DNA from: Paraburkholderia dinghuensis
GTDB lineage: Bacteria > Pseudomonadota > Gammaproteobacteria > Burkholderiales > Burkholderiaceae
Reading direction: 5' to 3'
Length of the DNA: 64,000 nucleotides
Assembly: GCF_003837865.1 (NCBI RefSeq)
Contig: NZ_RQIS01000008.1
Span: 215,745-279,744, forward strand
The notes under the pieces were generated by a model, which was not told where the DNA came from, did no database searches, and saw only the letters and a program-made list of their open reading frames with translations. Positions within the stretch are counted from its first letter, which is position 1. Each line of letters starts with the position of its first letter. Both the position numbers and the translations under genes were made by a program. Positions 38,151 to 48,017 of this stretch are shown in pieces.

Positions 38151-39170
38151 TCAGCCCATTTGCTCGACAGGCCGCACGCGCAGCGTGAGCTTGTGCGTCA
38201 GCCGGATGACCGTGATCTCCACTTCACGATCGATTCGCGAAAAGTCGAGCGCGCGCTGTAACGCATCGATGCCGTTGACCGGCAATCCGTCGATGGCGAC
38301 GATCGTGTCGTCGACGCGCAGTCCGCCCAGCGCCGCCGGACTTTCTTTCGCGACTTCCATCACACGCACACCGCTCGTCGAAGTGAGTTCGAAATAGCGC
38401 TGCACCTTGCGCGCGATCGGCACATTGGTCCCTGCGATGCCGACGTGCGCGCGCCGCACGCGGCCGTGCGCAAAGAGCTGCGTAATGACCCACTTCGCCG
38501 TGTCGATGGCGGTTGCGAAACAGATCGCTTGCGCGCCGGGAATGATCGCCGTGTTCACGCCGATCACCTGTCCCGCCGAGTTGACGAGCGGTCCGCCCGA
38601 ATTGCCGGGGTTAAGCGCCGCGTCGGTCTGGATCACGTCGTAGATCATGCGGCCGGAGTTGGAGCGCAAGGACCGCCCGAGTGCGGACACCACGCCCGTC
38701 GTCACCGTTTGCGCGAGTCCGAGCGGACTGCCCACCGCGATCGCGATCTGCCCCGCACGCAATCGCGCCGACTCACCGAGCTCGGCGTGCGGTAGCGCTT
38801 CCGCGGCGCCGATGCGCAGCACGGCGAGATCGGTGCTCGGGTCGTCGCCGACGAGGTCGGCTTCGTACGCGGCGCCATCAGCGAGCGTTACGCGCACGCT
38901 GGCCGCGCCGTGCACGACGTGGCTGTTCGTCAGAAGATAGCCATCCGGCGTGAAGAGAAAACCCGAACCGCTGCCGCCGCGCGCGGCGGCGCTGGCCTTC
39001 GCGCGGTGCTCGACGGCGATGAAAGCAACAGCGGGTTGAACGCGCTCGAGCGCGCCGATTACGGTGCGCGAGTAAGCGTCGAGCAAGGCGTCGTCGTCGC
39101 GGGCAGGCGGACGGGTGCCGTCGGCAGCGGCGCGAGCGAGGTCGTCGATGAATAAAGGACGGCTGCCCAC
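38151..39170 (-). CDS. HtrA/DegP-like trypsin-type serine protease with PDZ domain
   Basis: About 339 residues. The protease domain has the triad His in LLTNSHVV, Asp in STDLAVLRIG and Ser in LNPGNSGGPLVN, followed by a single PDZ domain (VMEVAKESPAALGGLRVDD, IVAIDGLPVNG). No signal peptide or membrane anchor is seen, so a cytosolic location is likely, unlike typical DegP/DegS. There is no ATG near the start of similarity; GTG at 39170 with GGAG upstream is the best choice. The frame is open to 39305. Confidence 0.88.
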   Translation of the reverse strand: MGSRPLFIDDLARAAADGTRPPARDDDALLDAYSRTVIGALERVQPAVAFIAVEHRAKASAAARGGSGSGFLFTPDGYLLTNSHVVHGAASVRVTLADGAAYEADLVGDDPSTDLAVLRIGAAEALPHAELGESARLRAGQIAIAVGSPLGLAQTVTTGVVSALGRSLRSNSGRMIYDVIQTDAALNPGNSGGPLVNSAGQVIGVNTAIIPGAQAICFATAIDTAKWVITQLFAHGRVRRAHVGIAGTNVPIARKVQRYFELTSTSGVRVMEVAKESPAALGGLRVDDTIVAIDGLPVNGIDALQRALDFSRIDREVEITVIRLTHKLTLRVRPVEQMG

Positions 39171-39465
39171 GATGGAAGTGCTCCGATATAGCAAGGGCAG
39201 TACATGCAGGGGGCACGCGGTATTTTCAAGATGTCGCCGTGGCTGTGTGCCACCGGCGAACCGCGAATCGCCCAATGCTCCATTCAAAGTGCATTGCGCC
39301 GACAAATCGCGCGCATTTCAGCGGCCATAACATATGAGGAATACGAATCAACGGTCAACAATTGTCAAAAGGGCCGCCAAACCATTGATGCTCGCTAATC
39401 GAGCCGTGAGAATGAGATCGCGGCGCTGTCCCCTCACGCCGCAAAGTAGTGGCAAGCTCTTTTCG

Positions 39466-39490
39466 CCGCGGCACTGCCGCGGTTTTTTTT
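39466..39490 (+). terminator. Orphan rho-independent terminator
   Basis: CCGCGGC-ACT-GCCGCGG followed by eight T. No plus-strand gene ends here, so it may close a small RNA beginning around 39370-39420. Confidence 0.65.
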
Positions 39491-39552
39491 ATGCTTCTGC
39501 GTGGTCGCACCATGCATTCTCGGCCCGTCCGTTCTCCTCCGCGCCGCCGGGC

Positions 39553-39714
39553 TCAACCAACGGTCGTCAAAGCTGGAACGCGCGAACGGCAGAACGGTTC
39601 GCCGCCGAATATGGGAAACAGGCCTTTCACCATCGACGCGCGGAGCACGCCGATCACCACGTGGCCAACGATGATGAAGCCCGCCAATAGCAGTTCGATA
39701 CGCCGTCCGGTCAA
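39553..39714 (-). CDS. Possible small membrane protein
   Basis: A 53-codon frame from a TTG: TGRRIELLLAGFIIVGHVVIG, then VLRASMVKGLFPIFGGEPFC and a short tail. One hydrophobic helix and a natural-looking residue composition suggest a gene, but the ribosome site is poor and there is no ATG or GTG. The open frame extends 16 codons further upstream. Low confidence. Confidence 0.3.
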   Translation of the reverse strand: MTGRRIELLLAGFIIVGHVVIGVLRASMVKGLFPIFGGEPFCRSRVPALTTVG

Positions 39715-40144
39715 GCGCGCATGTTCATACTCCGACCGTGCGCCGGCTAGCTCTCGTTTGCTTTACCGTTTCGGAAACCCCGTCGATTGCCTGGGTCTGA
39801 ATGGAAATTGCTGCGCCGCGACAGAGCGCCTTTAGCGGCGGAATCGGCGAATCATTGAATGAATCTTTTGTGACAGGCTAGTCGGTCGTCACCTGCGCAT
39901 GGCTCACCAACGCACCGGGCCGTCCCGCCGGAATACCAGGCGGAGCCGGCGTAAGCGCAAATCGCAAAGCTGTACGCCTAGGGGCTCAAGACTGGAGAGG
40001 TAACGTTGGTTCGTGCGGCAATTAGCGCTTTGTCGACCGGTTCGTGCGAGAAGATAGTGTTATTTAATTAGCGGGCGATCAGTGGATCTTGTGTAATGAC
40101 TTCCCGCACGCGCAACTCGAAACTCCGACCGCCAGGAGTCCGGC

Positions 40145-40345
40145 ATGAAAACGCCCAATGTTGATGATGCTATCGTCAAGTCGATTGCCAGCGACACCAA
40201 TGTCCCTGTGGAAATGGTCTTAAGGATGTACGAAGAAACGTGGGCCGAGTACAGCGACGGCGCGCGAATCGTGGATTACCTGCCTGTGCTGGTGGCCCGT
40301 CGAGTACGGGACAATCTGCGGCACTGGGGTCAAGAAATACATTGA
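40145..40345 (+). CDS. DUF3562-like small protein
   Basis: 66 residues, well supported by CCAGGAG before the ATG. The pattern VDDAIVKSIASDTNVPVEMV, then VLRMYEETWAEYSDGARIVDYLPVLVARRVR resembles DUF3562 proteins, which are abundant and multicopy in Burkholderia and of unknown function. All-helical and soluble. Family call is from memory of the motif YLPxLxxRRVR. Confidence 0.7.
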   Translation: MKTPNVDDAIVKSIASDTNVPVEMVLRMYEETWAEYSDGARIVDYLPVLVARRVRDNLRHWGQEIH

Positions 40346-40588
40346 CGCGTTTGACGCGGTGTATCGGAGCACTGGGTGCGCTTTTGTTAATCAGCAACTC
40401 GCGCATTTTTCCGTCGACGCGTTAAATAGCGCTGCGGGAACGACGTATGCGGATGTTTGACCGGCGCGCGTGCGAGCCTAAAGTGCCTGTTCAAATCGCC
40501 TTAACCAGCGTGCCGCTGATCGATAATCCAGTACGGGCGCGGGGTGATGGGTGTAGTTAGACGACCTCATAGAACCTTGGGCAGCCGG

Positions 40589-41989
40589 TTATTTTCCGAT
40601 ACAAAACCGGCTAAAAATCACCCCAAGCAAATCATCGGAGGTGAACTCGCCCGTGATTGAATTGAGCGCCTCCTGCGCAAGCCGCAACTCCTCGGCGAAA
40701 AGGTCGAGCGCTTGCGCGTTCTGATCGGCATGAGCCGCTGCCTGTGCGAGATGCTCTCCAGCTTCACGCAGCGCAATCAGATGGCGCTCGCGCGCCAGAT
40801 AGACGCTTTGCGCGTCGGCCTGCCAGCCCGCGATGCGCAGCAGTTCGGCTCGAAGAATCCCGATGCCGTCCCCCTGTTTTGCCGAGAGCCGAACTTCGCA
40901 CAACTCACCGCCACCGGGCAGCGCAAGCGTCGAGCTCGCGCTCGCCACGCCCGTCAAATCCGTCTTGTTGAGCACACGCACCACCGGCACACCGGCGGGA
41001 AAGCGCGCCGCGATCGCATCGTCCTCTGCGGTCATTCCTGTACGCGCGTCGAGCAGATGCAGCACCACATCGGCGCGACTGATCTCGTTCCATGTGCGTT
41101 CGATTCCGATCTTCTCGACCTCGTCTTCCGTGTCGCGCAGGCCCGCCGTGTCGATGACGTGCAGCGGAATGCCTTCGATCTGGATTGTCTGCGAGATCTT
41201 GTCGCGCGTCGTGCCCGCCACGGCCGTGACGATCGCGAGTTCGGCGCCTGCCAGTGCGTTCAGCAGCGACGACTTGCCGACATTCGGCTGCCCGGCGAGC
41301 ACAACCGAGAGACCCTCGCGCAACAGCGCACCCTGTCTCGCCTCCGAAAGCACATGGTCGAGCTGTGCGCGAATGTGGGCGAGTTTGCCGCGCGCGTCGG
41401 CGGCTTCGAGAAAGTCGATTTCCTCTTCGGGAAAATCGAGCGTCGCCTCGACGAGCATGCGCAGCGTGACCACGTCGTCGACGAGTTCGTGAATGTCACG
41501 CGAGAACGCGCCCTCGAGCGAGCGCCCCGCCGAGCGGACGGCGGCTTCGGTACTGGCTTCGATCAGGTCGGCGACGGCCTCGGCCTGCGCGAGGTCGAGC
41601 TTGTCGTTGAGGAACGCGCGGCGCGTGAATTCGCCGGGCTCGGCGAGCCGCAGCCCGAACTCGCGGCCCGCGTCGATGCAGCGCTGCAGGACGAGCTGGA
41701 GCACGATCGGGCCGCCGTGGCCCTGCAGTTCGACGACGTGCTCGCCGGTGTACGAGTGCGGCGCTGGAAAGTAGAGCGCGATTCCGCGGTCGAGTGCCTC
41801 GCCGTTGCCGTCGAGGAACGGCACGTAGCTCGCGTGACGCGCCGCAAGCGTCTGGCCAGTGAGCGCGTGCATCAGCGCTTCGGCGACTGCCGGGCCGGCG
41901 CGGCCCGCCGACACACGGACGACGCCGATTCCGCCGCGTCCGGGCGCAGTGGCAATGGCGACGATGGGATCGGAATCGGTGGCGAGCAT
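40589..41989 (-). CDS. mnmE: tRNA modification GTPase MnmE
   Basis: 466 residues: N-terminal tetrahydrofolate-binding domain ([20 protein letters not shown]), a helical domain with an inserted G domain ([32 protein letters not shown]) and the invariant C-terminal CIGK. With MnmG it forms the first intermediate of wobble-uridine modification, which MnmC (7.2-9.2 kb) completes. Typical last gene of the rpmH-rnpA-yidD-yidC-mnmE cluster; here an HTH gene on the other strand intervenes. Confidence 0.97.
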   Translation of the reverse strand: MLATDSDPIVAIATAPGRGGIGVVRVSAGRAGPAVAEALMHALTGQTLAARHASYVPFLDGNGEALDRGIALYFPAPHSYTGEHVVELQGHGGPIVLQLVLQRCIDAGREFGLRLAEPGEFTRRAFLNDKLDLAQAEAVADLIEASTEAAVRSAGRSLEGAFSRDIHELVDDVVTLRMLVEATLDFPEEEIDFLEAADARGKLAHIRAQLDHVLSEARQGALLREGLSVVLAGQPNVGKSSLLNALAGAELAIVTAVAGTTRDKISQTIQIEGIPLHVIDTAGLRDTEDEVEKIGIERTWNEISRADVVLHLLDARTGMTAEDDAIAARFPAGVPVVRVLNKTDLTGVASASSTLALPGGGELCEVRLSAKQGDGIGILRAELLRIAGWQADAQSVYLARERHLIALREAGEHLAQAAAHADQNAQALDLFAEELRLAQEALNSITGEFTSDDLLGVIFSRFCIGK

Positions 41990-42326
41990 GGCGAACGGAT
42001 GAGTCGATTGCGGGAGAAACGCGCTATGGCAGCGAGCGCGGAGTGCGTCGCATTGTAACGCGGCGCCGCACGCCTTTTTTCGCGCCGCGCGAGGTCTGGA
42101 CGAATCTCGATTTATCTTGTATTAGATAAGACTAATCTCATCACTCGCAGCCCGATTTAGGAAATTCGCAGCACGGAATCTGTCAGAATGGCTATGCGTA
42201 AAGCATTTCCCTCCGAAGACGAGGTGTCGTCGCATCAGCTGGAATGAGCGATTTGCTGTGTTATTGGGCTAAATTTAACTTGATTGGTTGCCATCTTCGC
42301 TGAAATGGGGCGGCACAATCTGTGCC
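41990..42326. other. Divergent regulatory region, mnmE/HTH gene
   Basis: 337 bases with no gene. Contains an AT-rich patch and an inverted repeat ATTAG-ATAAGA-CTAAT (42121-42136) that could be an operator for the neighbouring HTH protein. Confidence 0.4.
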
Positions 42327-42749
42327 ATGCCGACCATCGAAGAAAAAGCCGCTTTTTCCGAACGTCTGAAGTTCGCCATGAAGCGCGCGCCCGAAAAACT
42401 GCGTGGCAGCACTGACCTGGCATTGCACTTCAATTTGCGCCATCACGGCGAGCATCCGGTGTCCCCGCAGACTGCCCACAAGTGGCTGAGCGGCCGCACC
42501 ATTCCCACCGACGACAAACTGCGCACCCTCGCCGACTGGTTCAAGGTAGATGTCCACTGGCTCCATTACGGTCCGTCGCCCGGTGGTGCAACTTCGGCGG
42601 TGCCAAAGCCCATTCGGCGCGACGAGAAGTATCCGCTTTCGCCGGAGACGGTCGAGCTCGCTTCGAAAATCGAGGCGTTGAGCCCGCATCACCGGTATCT
42701 GGTTCAGGAGCTGATCGCGGAGTTTTACGGCGACACCGAGCGCCGCTGA
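42327..42749 (+). CDS. HTH-type (XRE/Cro-like) transcriptional regulator
   Basis: 140 residues. The N-terminal half is an HTH related to phage-type regulators: EKAAFSERLKFAMKR, TDLALHFNLRHHGE and the recognition region SPQTAHKWLSGRTIPTDDKL, then LADWFKVDVHWLHYG. The C-terminal part ends in LSPHHRYLVQELIAEFYG. Proteins with this layout are common next to Burkholderia yidC; targets unknown. A strong bidirectional terminator separates it from convergent yidC. Confidence 0.85.
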   Translation: MPTIEEKAAFSERLKFAMKRAPEKLRGSTDLALHFNLRHHGEHPVSPQTAHKWLSGRTIPTDDKLRTLADWFKVDVHWLHYGPSPGGATSAVPKPIRRDEKYPLSPETVELASKIEALSPHHRYLVQELIAEFYGDTERR

Positions 42750-42788
42750 CGCTTGACCGAATCGCCCCGCGCGCCACCCATAAAGAAA

Positions 42789-42822
42789 AAGCCGCCCGGT
42801 TCAAACCGGGCGGCTTCATTTT
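42789..42822. terminator. Bidirectional terminator between HTH gene and yidC
   Basis: A perfect 13-bp stem (AAGCCGCCCGGTT / AACCGGGCGGCTT, 42789-42816) with a two-base loop, a T-run on the plus strand and an A-run before it that serves the minus strand. Confidence 0.9.
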
Positions 42823-42879
42823 TTGCGGTTCAAGCGTCGAGCCTGTGCGGTCGGCGTTGCCGCCGGCCGCAGACAAGGA

Positions 42880-44562
42880 TCAGCTGGCTTTAGCCTGCTT
42901 GTTCGCTTTGCCCATCATGCGAGTGATGTAGTACTGCTGTGCGATCGAAAGCACGTTGTTCACGACGTAGTACAGCACGAGGCCAGCCGGGAAGAAGAAG
43001 AACATGACCGAGAAAGCGATCGGCATGAACATCATCATCTTGGCCTGGACGGGGTCCGGCGGCGTCGGGTTCAGGCGGGTCTGCAGGAACATCGAGACGG
43101 CCATCAGCACCGGCAGGATGAAGAACGGATCCTGCTGCGAGAGGTCGTGAATCCAGAGAATCCACGGCGCACCGCGCATTTCCACCGACGAGAGCAGTAC
43201 CCAGTACAGCGAGATGAACACCGGAATCTGGATCACGACCGGCAGACAGCCGCCGAACGGATTGACCTTCTCGGTCTTGTACAACTCCATGAGCGCGGCG
43301 TTCATCTTCTGCGGATCGCTCTTGAAGCGTTCACGCAGCGCCTGCATGCGCGGCGTGATCTCCTTCATGCGCGCCATCGACTTGTAGCTTGCCGCCGACA
43401 GCGGGAAGAACACGGCCTTGATGAGCACCGTGAGCAGCACGATCGACCAGCCCCAGTTGCCGACGTAGCTGTGGATCTTTTCGAGCAGCCAGAAGAGCGG
43501 CTTCGCGATGATCGTGACCCAGCCATAGTCCTTCACGAGTTCGAGGCCCGGCGCGACGCCTTCGAGCATGCGCTCTTCCGACGGACCGGCGAACAGGCGC
43601 GCCTCTACGTTGGTGGTCGCGCCCGGTGCGATCGTGCCGAGCGGTTGCTTCAGGCCCACGCGGTAGAGCGCGTTGTCGAACTTTTCGACGTAGATATTGC
43701 GCTTCACGCCCTGTTGCGGAATCCACGCAGTCGCGAAGTAGTGCTGCACCATTGCGATCCAGCCGTTGTCGACCTGGTTGACGAAGTCAGCCTTGTTTTT
43801 GTCGATATCGCTGAAGGTCATCTTCTGGAAGTGGTGCTCGTTCGAGTACACCGCCGGTCCGATGAACGTGTGCGAGAAGCGCGGCGTTTCCACGGGCTCG
43901 CTGTCACGCACGAGCTCCATGTACAGCGTGGGCGAGACCGCTGCCGTGCCGGTGTTCTGCACCTTCCAGTCGACGCCGATCACGTAGCTGCCGCGCGTGA
44001 ACGTGTAGGTCTTCGTGACCTTCACGCCACCCCGTACCGGCGACTCGAAGCTGATCTGGAACGAGTTGGCGTCGCCCGTCAGTTCGCGCGGACCGGACAC
44101 CGGCGTAAACACGTCGGTATGGTTCGGGAAGTCGCCGCCGAGCAGGCCCGTACGCGCGAGGTACGTGTGGTCGCCCGTGTGGTCGAACAGCGTCATGTAC
44201 TGGTTCGGCTCGTTGCCGCTCGCTTCCTTCACGAGCGAAAGCTTCGTGAGGGTGCCGCCGCGCGTGTCGATGACACCGTCGTAGACGTCAGTGCGGAAAT
44301 GCACGAGCTGCGCCGCGGCTTCAGCGGGCTGCGCCGAGGTGGCCGGGGCCGCCGGAGTCGCGCCGGCAGTGGTCGCCGACGGCAGGTCGGACGCGTTCGC
44401 CGGGGCGCCCGACTCAGGCTTCGCGCCGGTGGTGGCGGTCTGCGTCTGGGTGGCGCTCGGGAAGAACATCGACTGTCGTCCGTGGTCGCGCTGCCAGTTG
44501 TCGTACAGCATGACCGCTGACATGAAGAAGATGACCCATAGGACGGTGCGTTTAATATCCAT
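42880..44562 (-). CDS. yidC: Membrane protein insertase YidC
   Basis: 560 residues. N-terminal membrane anchor ([20 protein letters not shown]), a large periplasmic beta-sandwich domain, and the conserved five-helix core: [40 protein letters not shown] and the C-terminal [19 protein letters not shown]. The basic groove Arg is expected in the first core helix region. It inserts and folds inner-membrane proteins with or without SecYEG. Length is typical for gram-negative YidC. Confidence 0.97.
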   Translation of the reverse strand: MDIKRTVLWVIFFMSAVMLYDNWQRDHGRQSMFFPSATQTQTATTGAKPESGAPANASDLPSATTAGATPAAPATSAQPAEAAAQLVHFRTDVYDGVIDTRGGTLTKLSLVKEASGNEPNQYMTLFDHTGDHTYLARTGLLGGDFPNHTDVFTPVSGPRELTGDANSFQISFESPVRGGVKVTKTYTFTRGSYVIGVDWKVQNTGTAAVSPTLYMELVRDSEPVETPRFSHTFIGPAVYSNEHHFQKMTFSDIDKNKADFVNQVDNGWIAMVQHYFATAWIPQQGVKRNIYVEKFDNALYRVGLKQPLGTIAPGATTNVEARLFAGPSEERMLEGVAPGLELVKDYGWVTIIAKPLFWLLEKIHSYVGNWGWSIVLLTVLIKAVFFPLSAASYKSMARMKEITPRMQALRERFKSDPQKMNAALMELYKTEKVNPFGGCLPVVIQIPVFISLYWVLLSSVEMRGAPWILWIHDLSQQDPFFILPVLMAVSMFLQTRLNPTPPDPVQAKMMMFMPIAFSVMFFFFPAGLVLYYVVNNVLSIAQQYYITRMMGKANKQAKAS

Positions 44563-44592
44563 GCGTTGTCTCAGTGTCGATGGAATGGCGCG

Positions 44593-44823
44593 TCAGCGCT
44601 TGTTCGGGGTGACAGGTGGAACCGGATCGTAGCCGCCCGCCGAAAACGGGTGGCAGCGGCACAGCCGCCGCGCAGCGAGATAAGTCCCATGCGCGGCGCC
44701 ATGATACTGGATTGCCTCGCGTGCGTAATCCGAACAGGAAGGATAAAAACGGCACCGGCTGCCGAGAAGGGGACTCACGGCCAGCTTGTAGAAACGCAGT
44801 AATGCGATCAGTACCGTTTGCAT
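44593..44823 (-). CDS. yidD: Membrane protein insertion efficiency factor YidD
   Basis: 76 residues with the family signature [14 protein letters not shown], then [15 protein letters not shown] and [18 protein letters not shown]. It is a small amphipathic, membrane-peripheral protein that aids YidC. Starts at ATG 44823; the frame is open to 44916, where it would overlap rnpA. It lies 30 bases before yidC. Confidence 0.93.
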   Translation of the reverse strand: MQTVLIALLRFYKLAVSPLLGSRCRFYPSCSDYAREAIQYHGAAHGTYLAARRLCRCHPFSAGGYDPVPPVTPNKR

Positions 44824-44912
44824 GGCGTTGCGGCCGGACTGCGCCGCTCCGAAGAACGAATGTCGGTCCGCGCCTGCGGGCGCGTTGGGTGCGCCGGACT
44901 CGCGCGTGCGAC

Positions 44913-45413
44913 TCATGATGCAGCCTTGGCTCCCGTCACGGACGGCGGGCCGCCATCCGGATCCGGTTTGACCGCATCGGTTGCCGTGGTAATCGACTGT
45001 GATGCGGCCGGTGATGCGGCACGACGGCGCGCGACTTCACGCGCGGCTTTGCCGAGCAGCATCGCGATCTCGTCGCGGCACAACGCCTTGAGCGGTGGCG
45101 ATGATGCACCCGGCAGCGCCTTGCGGTCGAACTTCGTATGCAGGCGCAACAGCAGGTCGAAGCCGTCGAACTGCGCGCGGTTCGTGCGAAATGCCTCGCG
45201 CGCAATGCGGCGCACGAGATTGCGCGTGACCGCACGCGGCGCGTACTTCTTGCCGATCACCAGGCCAAGGCGCGCTGCGCCATCCGTCTGCCGCCCGTAC
45301 ACGACGAAGTGCGCGGAGCGGCGCCACGGGCGCAAACGAAAAACGGATGAGAACTCATCCGTTTTCAGTAGCCTTGCGGCTTTCGGGAAAGCGGTCTGCG
45401 TTCGTGACGGCAT
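44913..45413 (-). CDS. rnpA: Ribonuclease P protein component
   Basis: 166 residues. After [20 protein letters not shown] comes the core [28 protein letters not shown], whose RNR-like (TRNLVRR) block binds the RNase P RNA, then GFDLLLRL. The C-terminal tail is long and low-complexity. The start at 45413 is where similarity begins, but the frame stays open to 45596, reaching into rpmH; a longer protein cannot be excluded. Participates in tRNA 5' maturation. Confidence 0.93.
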   Translation of the reverse strand: MPSRTQTAFPKAARLLKTDEFSSVFRLRPWRRSAHFVVYGRQTDGAARLGLVIGKKYAPRAVTRNLVRRIAREAFRTNRAQFDGFDLLLRLHTKFDRKALPGASSPPLKALCRDEIAMLLGKAAREVARRRAASPAASQSITTATDAVKPDPDGGPPSVTGAKAAS

Positions 45414-45564
45414 GATGTCCGCATCGTCCGCTATGTCTGCCTTCGCTGCGAGCGCTTGCGGTGCGCTACTACAGGTGGAATCGCCAGTGGCGACGCTGCC
45501 CGACGCAGTTTCGTGCACCGTTTTGTGCGTAGTTGCCTGCGCGGTTGTCAGCGCAGTTGCCCGC

Positions 45565-45699
45565 TTAGACGGCGAGACGCTTGCGACCCTTCGCACGGCG
45601 TGCGTTGATCACTTTGCGGCCACCTGCAGTCTTCATGCGGACGCGGAAGCCGTGGGTGCGCTTACGGCGCGTAACGGAAGGCTGGAAAGTACGTTTCAT
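45565..45699 (-). CDS. rpmH: 50S ribosomal protein L34
   Basis: 44 residues read directly from the minus strand: [20 protein letters not shown] followed by [24 protein letters not shown], a full-length L34. Its place, first in the rpmH-rnpA-yidD-yidC run and divergent from dnaA, is the classic bacterial origin arrangement. About 150 bases separate its stop from the preferred rnpA start. Confidence 0.98.
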   Translation of the reverse strand: MKRTFQPSVTRRKRTHGFRVRMKTAGGRKVINARRAKGRKRLAV

Positions 45700-46132
45700 G
45701 TTGCTCTCACTTGTTGAGAATTGACCGCGGCGAGCATCGCGGAAAAAAGCAATGGCCGGTGGTACAGGGATTGGTTTTCGCGGAACCCGCTATTTAAGCC
45801 GGTTTTTTGTTAGCCGTCAATAGGTTAGGCTGTTGGCGTGTGGAGAATGCCGGGTGGACGCTGGGGTCAGGGTATCGCAAGGCGGTGACGCCGTGCGTTG
45901 ATCGGTCCCTGTGGATAACTCCCTGGCCGAGGGATTTCGGCGTTAGAATCTCGCCTATCCCAAGAATCCTGCACGCCGCTCCGGCCTGCCTGCCAGCCGC
46001 AAATCCCTTGCCGCGCAGGCGTCCGGAGCAATTGCCGTCGCCCGTCAGGGCGTCGTCGCGAGAAGGGTTATCCCCATGCGGCGAGAACGGTGCGGTGGCA
46101 ATGCGCGCAGACAAAACTAACTCAGCAACTCG
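45700..46132. other. rpmH-dnaA intergenic region
   Basis: 433 bases between divergent rpmH and dnaA, the usual oriC location in betaproteobacteria. Only one perfect DnaA box (TGTGGATAA, 45910-45918) is evident and the sequence is not strikingly AT-rich. A TAGAAT box at 45943-45948 may belong to the dnaA promoter. Confidence 0.5.
45910..45918 (-). promoter_or_regulatory. DnaA box upstream of dnaA
   Basis: Exact complement of TTATCCACA, 215 bases before the dnaA start and close to a -10-like TAGAAT. Suits autoregulation of dnaA or an origin role. Confidence 0.6.
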
Positions 46133-47707
46133 ATGAACGATTTCTGGCAACACTGTTCCGCACTGCTGGAGCGTGAGCTGACGCCCCAGCAGTACGTGAC
46201 GTGGATTAAACCGTTGGCCCCGGTTGCCTTCGATGCTGCTGCGAACACGCTGCAGATCGCCGCTCCCAACCGTTTCAAACTTGACTGGGTCAAGAGCCAG
46301 TTTTCGGGCCGCATCGCCGATATGGCCCGAGATTTCTGGCAAACCCCGGTCGACGTTCAGTTCGTCCTCGATCCGAAAGCCGGCATGCGTACCCCGGTTG
46401 CGGCTGCGCCGCGCGCGCCGCTCGCAGGCGGCACGGGTGCATCCGCTGCGCCTGCGATGCAGGCTGGCGGCCTTGCGGCGAGCCTTTCCGCCGTGACGCA
46501 TGCGACGCCGGCACCTGTCGCGCCGTCGGGCAGGGCCGCGCACACGGGTTTGGTGGCCGAAGACGCCGCCGATCTCGATCTGCCGAGCCTCGACGCGAAC
46601 GAAGCCGCCGCTGGTCGCCGCACATGGCGTCCGGGCCAGGGCGCGGGCGCTGCCGCGTCGAACGGCGAAACCGATCCGAGCTACGAGCGCTCGAAGCTGA
46701 ACCCGGTGCTCACGTTCGACAACTTCGTCACCGGCAAGGCGAACCAGCTTGCGCGCGCGGCGGCGATCCAGGTCGCCGACAATCCGGGGATCTCGTACAA
46801 CCCGCTGTTCCTTTACGGCGGCGTGGGCCTCGGCAAGACCCACCTGATTCATGCGATCGGCAACCAGTTGCTGCTGGACAAGCCTGGCGCGCGGATCCGC
46901 TACATCCACGCCGAGCAGTACGTTTCGGATGTCGTGAAGGCGTACCAGCGCAAGGCGTTCGACGACTTCAAGCGCTATTACCATTCGCTGGACCTGCTGC
47001 TGATCGACGATATCCAGTTCTTCTCAGGCAAGTCGCGCACGCAGGAGGAATTCTTCTACGCGTTCGAGGCGCTGGTCGCGAACAAGGCGCAGGTCATCAT
47101 CACGAGCGACACGTACCCGAAGGAGATCTCGGGTATCGACGATCGCCTGATCTCGCGTTTCGACTCCGGCCTGACCGTGGCGATCGAGCCGCCCGAGCTC
47201 GAAATGCGCGTCGCGATCCTGATGCGCAAGGCCCAGTCCGAAGGCGTGAGCCTGAACGAGGACGTCGCGTTCTTCGTCGCGAAGCACCTGCGCTCGAACG
47301 TCCGCGAACTGGAGGGCGCGCTGCGCAAGATCCTCGCGTACTCGAAGTTCCACGGCCGCGAGATCTCGATCGAGCTGACCAAGGAAGCGCTCAAGGATCT
47401 GCTGACGGTCCAGAACCGGCAGATTTCGGTCGAGAACATCCAGAAGACGGTCGCCGACTTCTACAGCATCAAGGTCGCCGACATGTATTCGAAGAAGCGT
47501 CCGGCGAACATCGCGCGGCCGCGGCAGATTGCCATGTATCTCGCGAAGGAGCTGACGCAGAAGAGCCTGCCGGAAATCGGCGAGCTGTTCGGCGGCCGCG
47601 ACCACACGACGGTGCTGCATGCCGTGCGCAAGATCGCCGACGAGCGCAGCAAGGACGCGCAGCTCAATCACGAGCTGCACGTTCTGGAGCAGACGCTCAA
47701 GGGGTGA
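46133..47707 (+). CDS. dnaA: Chromosomal replication initiator DnaA
   Basis: 524 residues. Domain I ([20 protein letters not shown]), a long Ala/Pro-rich domain II linker, AAA+ domain III (Walker [16 protein letters not shown], Walker [11 protein letters not shown], sensor region [10 protein letters not shown]) and the DNA-binding domain IV with [15 protein letters not shown]. It binds DnaA boxes and melts oriC. Transcribed with dnaN and gyrB in the same direction. Confidence 0.98.
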   Translation: MNDFWQHCSALLERELTPQQYVTWIKPLAPVAFDAAANTLQIAAPNRFKLDWVKSQFSGRIADMARDFWQTPVDVQFVLDPKAGMRTPVAAAPRAPLAGGTGASAAPAMQAGGLAASLSAVTHATPAPVAPSGRAAHTGLVAEDAADLDLPSLDANEAAAGRRTWRPGQGAGAAASNGETDPSYERSKLNPVLTFDNFVTGKANQLARAAAIQVADNPGISYNPLFLYGGVGLGKTHLIHAIGNQLLLDKPGARIRYIHAEQYVSDVVKAYQRKAFDDFKRYYHSLDLLLIDDIQFFSGKSRTQEEFFYAFEALVANKAQVIITSDTYPKEISGIDDRLISRFDSGLTVAIEPPELEMRVAILMRKAQSEGVSLNEDVAFFVAKHLRSNVRELEGALRKILAYSKFHGREISIELTKEALKDLLTVQNRQISVENIQKTVADFYSIKVADMYSKKRPANIARPRQIAMYLAKELTQKSLPEIGELFGGRDHTTVLHAVRKIADERSKDAQLNHELHVLEQTLKG

Positions 47708-48017
47708 TGCCGGCGACGGCGGGGCCGGTCCCGGCGGCGCGGCTGGAGCGTACGGCCCCGGGCACCCAGTGCGAAGTGGGCATCCCCTGGTGGTATCCCT
47801 GAATGGGCAGACCTGTTTATTGCGCGGATCAGCCCCAATTTAGGGAAGTGAGTCGTTTTCAGGCACAATATGCGTTTAACCGTCCGACGATGCCGGCTAC
47901 GCTGGCGGACCGGACGGATGTCTCGCCGCGGCGCTGCAGCAAGGCGGCGCCAGCGCCCGGACCACGGTTTGGGTGCTGGACGGGGTGCGCAGGCCGTCAC
48001 ATCAACGAAGGAACTCT
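47708..48017. other. dnaA-dnaN intergenic region
   Basis: 310 bases without a gene. No perfect DnaA box is seen. It may hold a dnaN promoter. Confidence 0.4.

Larger units (their letters stand above)
39171..40144. other. Long intergenic region with a terminator and a possible small gene
   Basis: About 970 bases. It contains a strong plus-strand terminator (39466-39490), a possible minus-strand membrane micro-ORF (39553-39714), and AT-richer sequence before the DUF3562-like gene. No larger gene is supported. Confidence 0.45.

Noticed and set aside
39449..39835. 128-codon plus-strand frame
   Set aside because: Starts within the orphan terminator region and has a non-protein-like composition; the minus-strand micro-ORF in the same place is more plausible.
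39899..40003. Very basic 34-codon ORF (MAHQRTGPSRRNTRRSRRKR...)
   Set aside because: No ribosome site and no similarity to small ribosomal proteins such as Thx; arginine richness is expected from GC-rich non-coding DNA.
42823..44520. 565-codon plus-strand frame opposite yidC
   Set aside because: Antisense shadow of yidC; low-complexity charged sequence.
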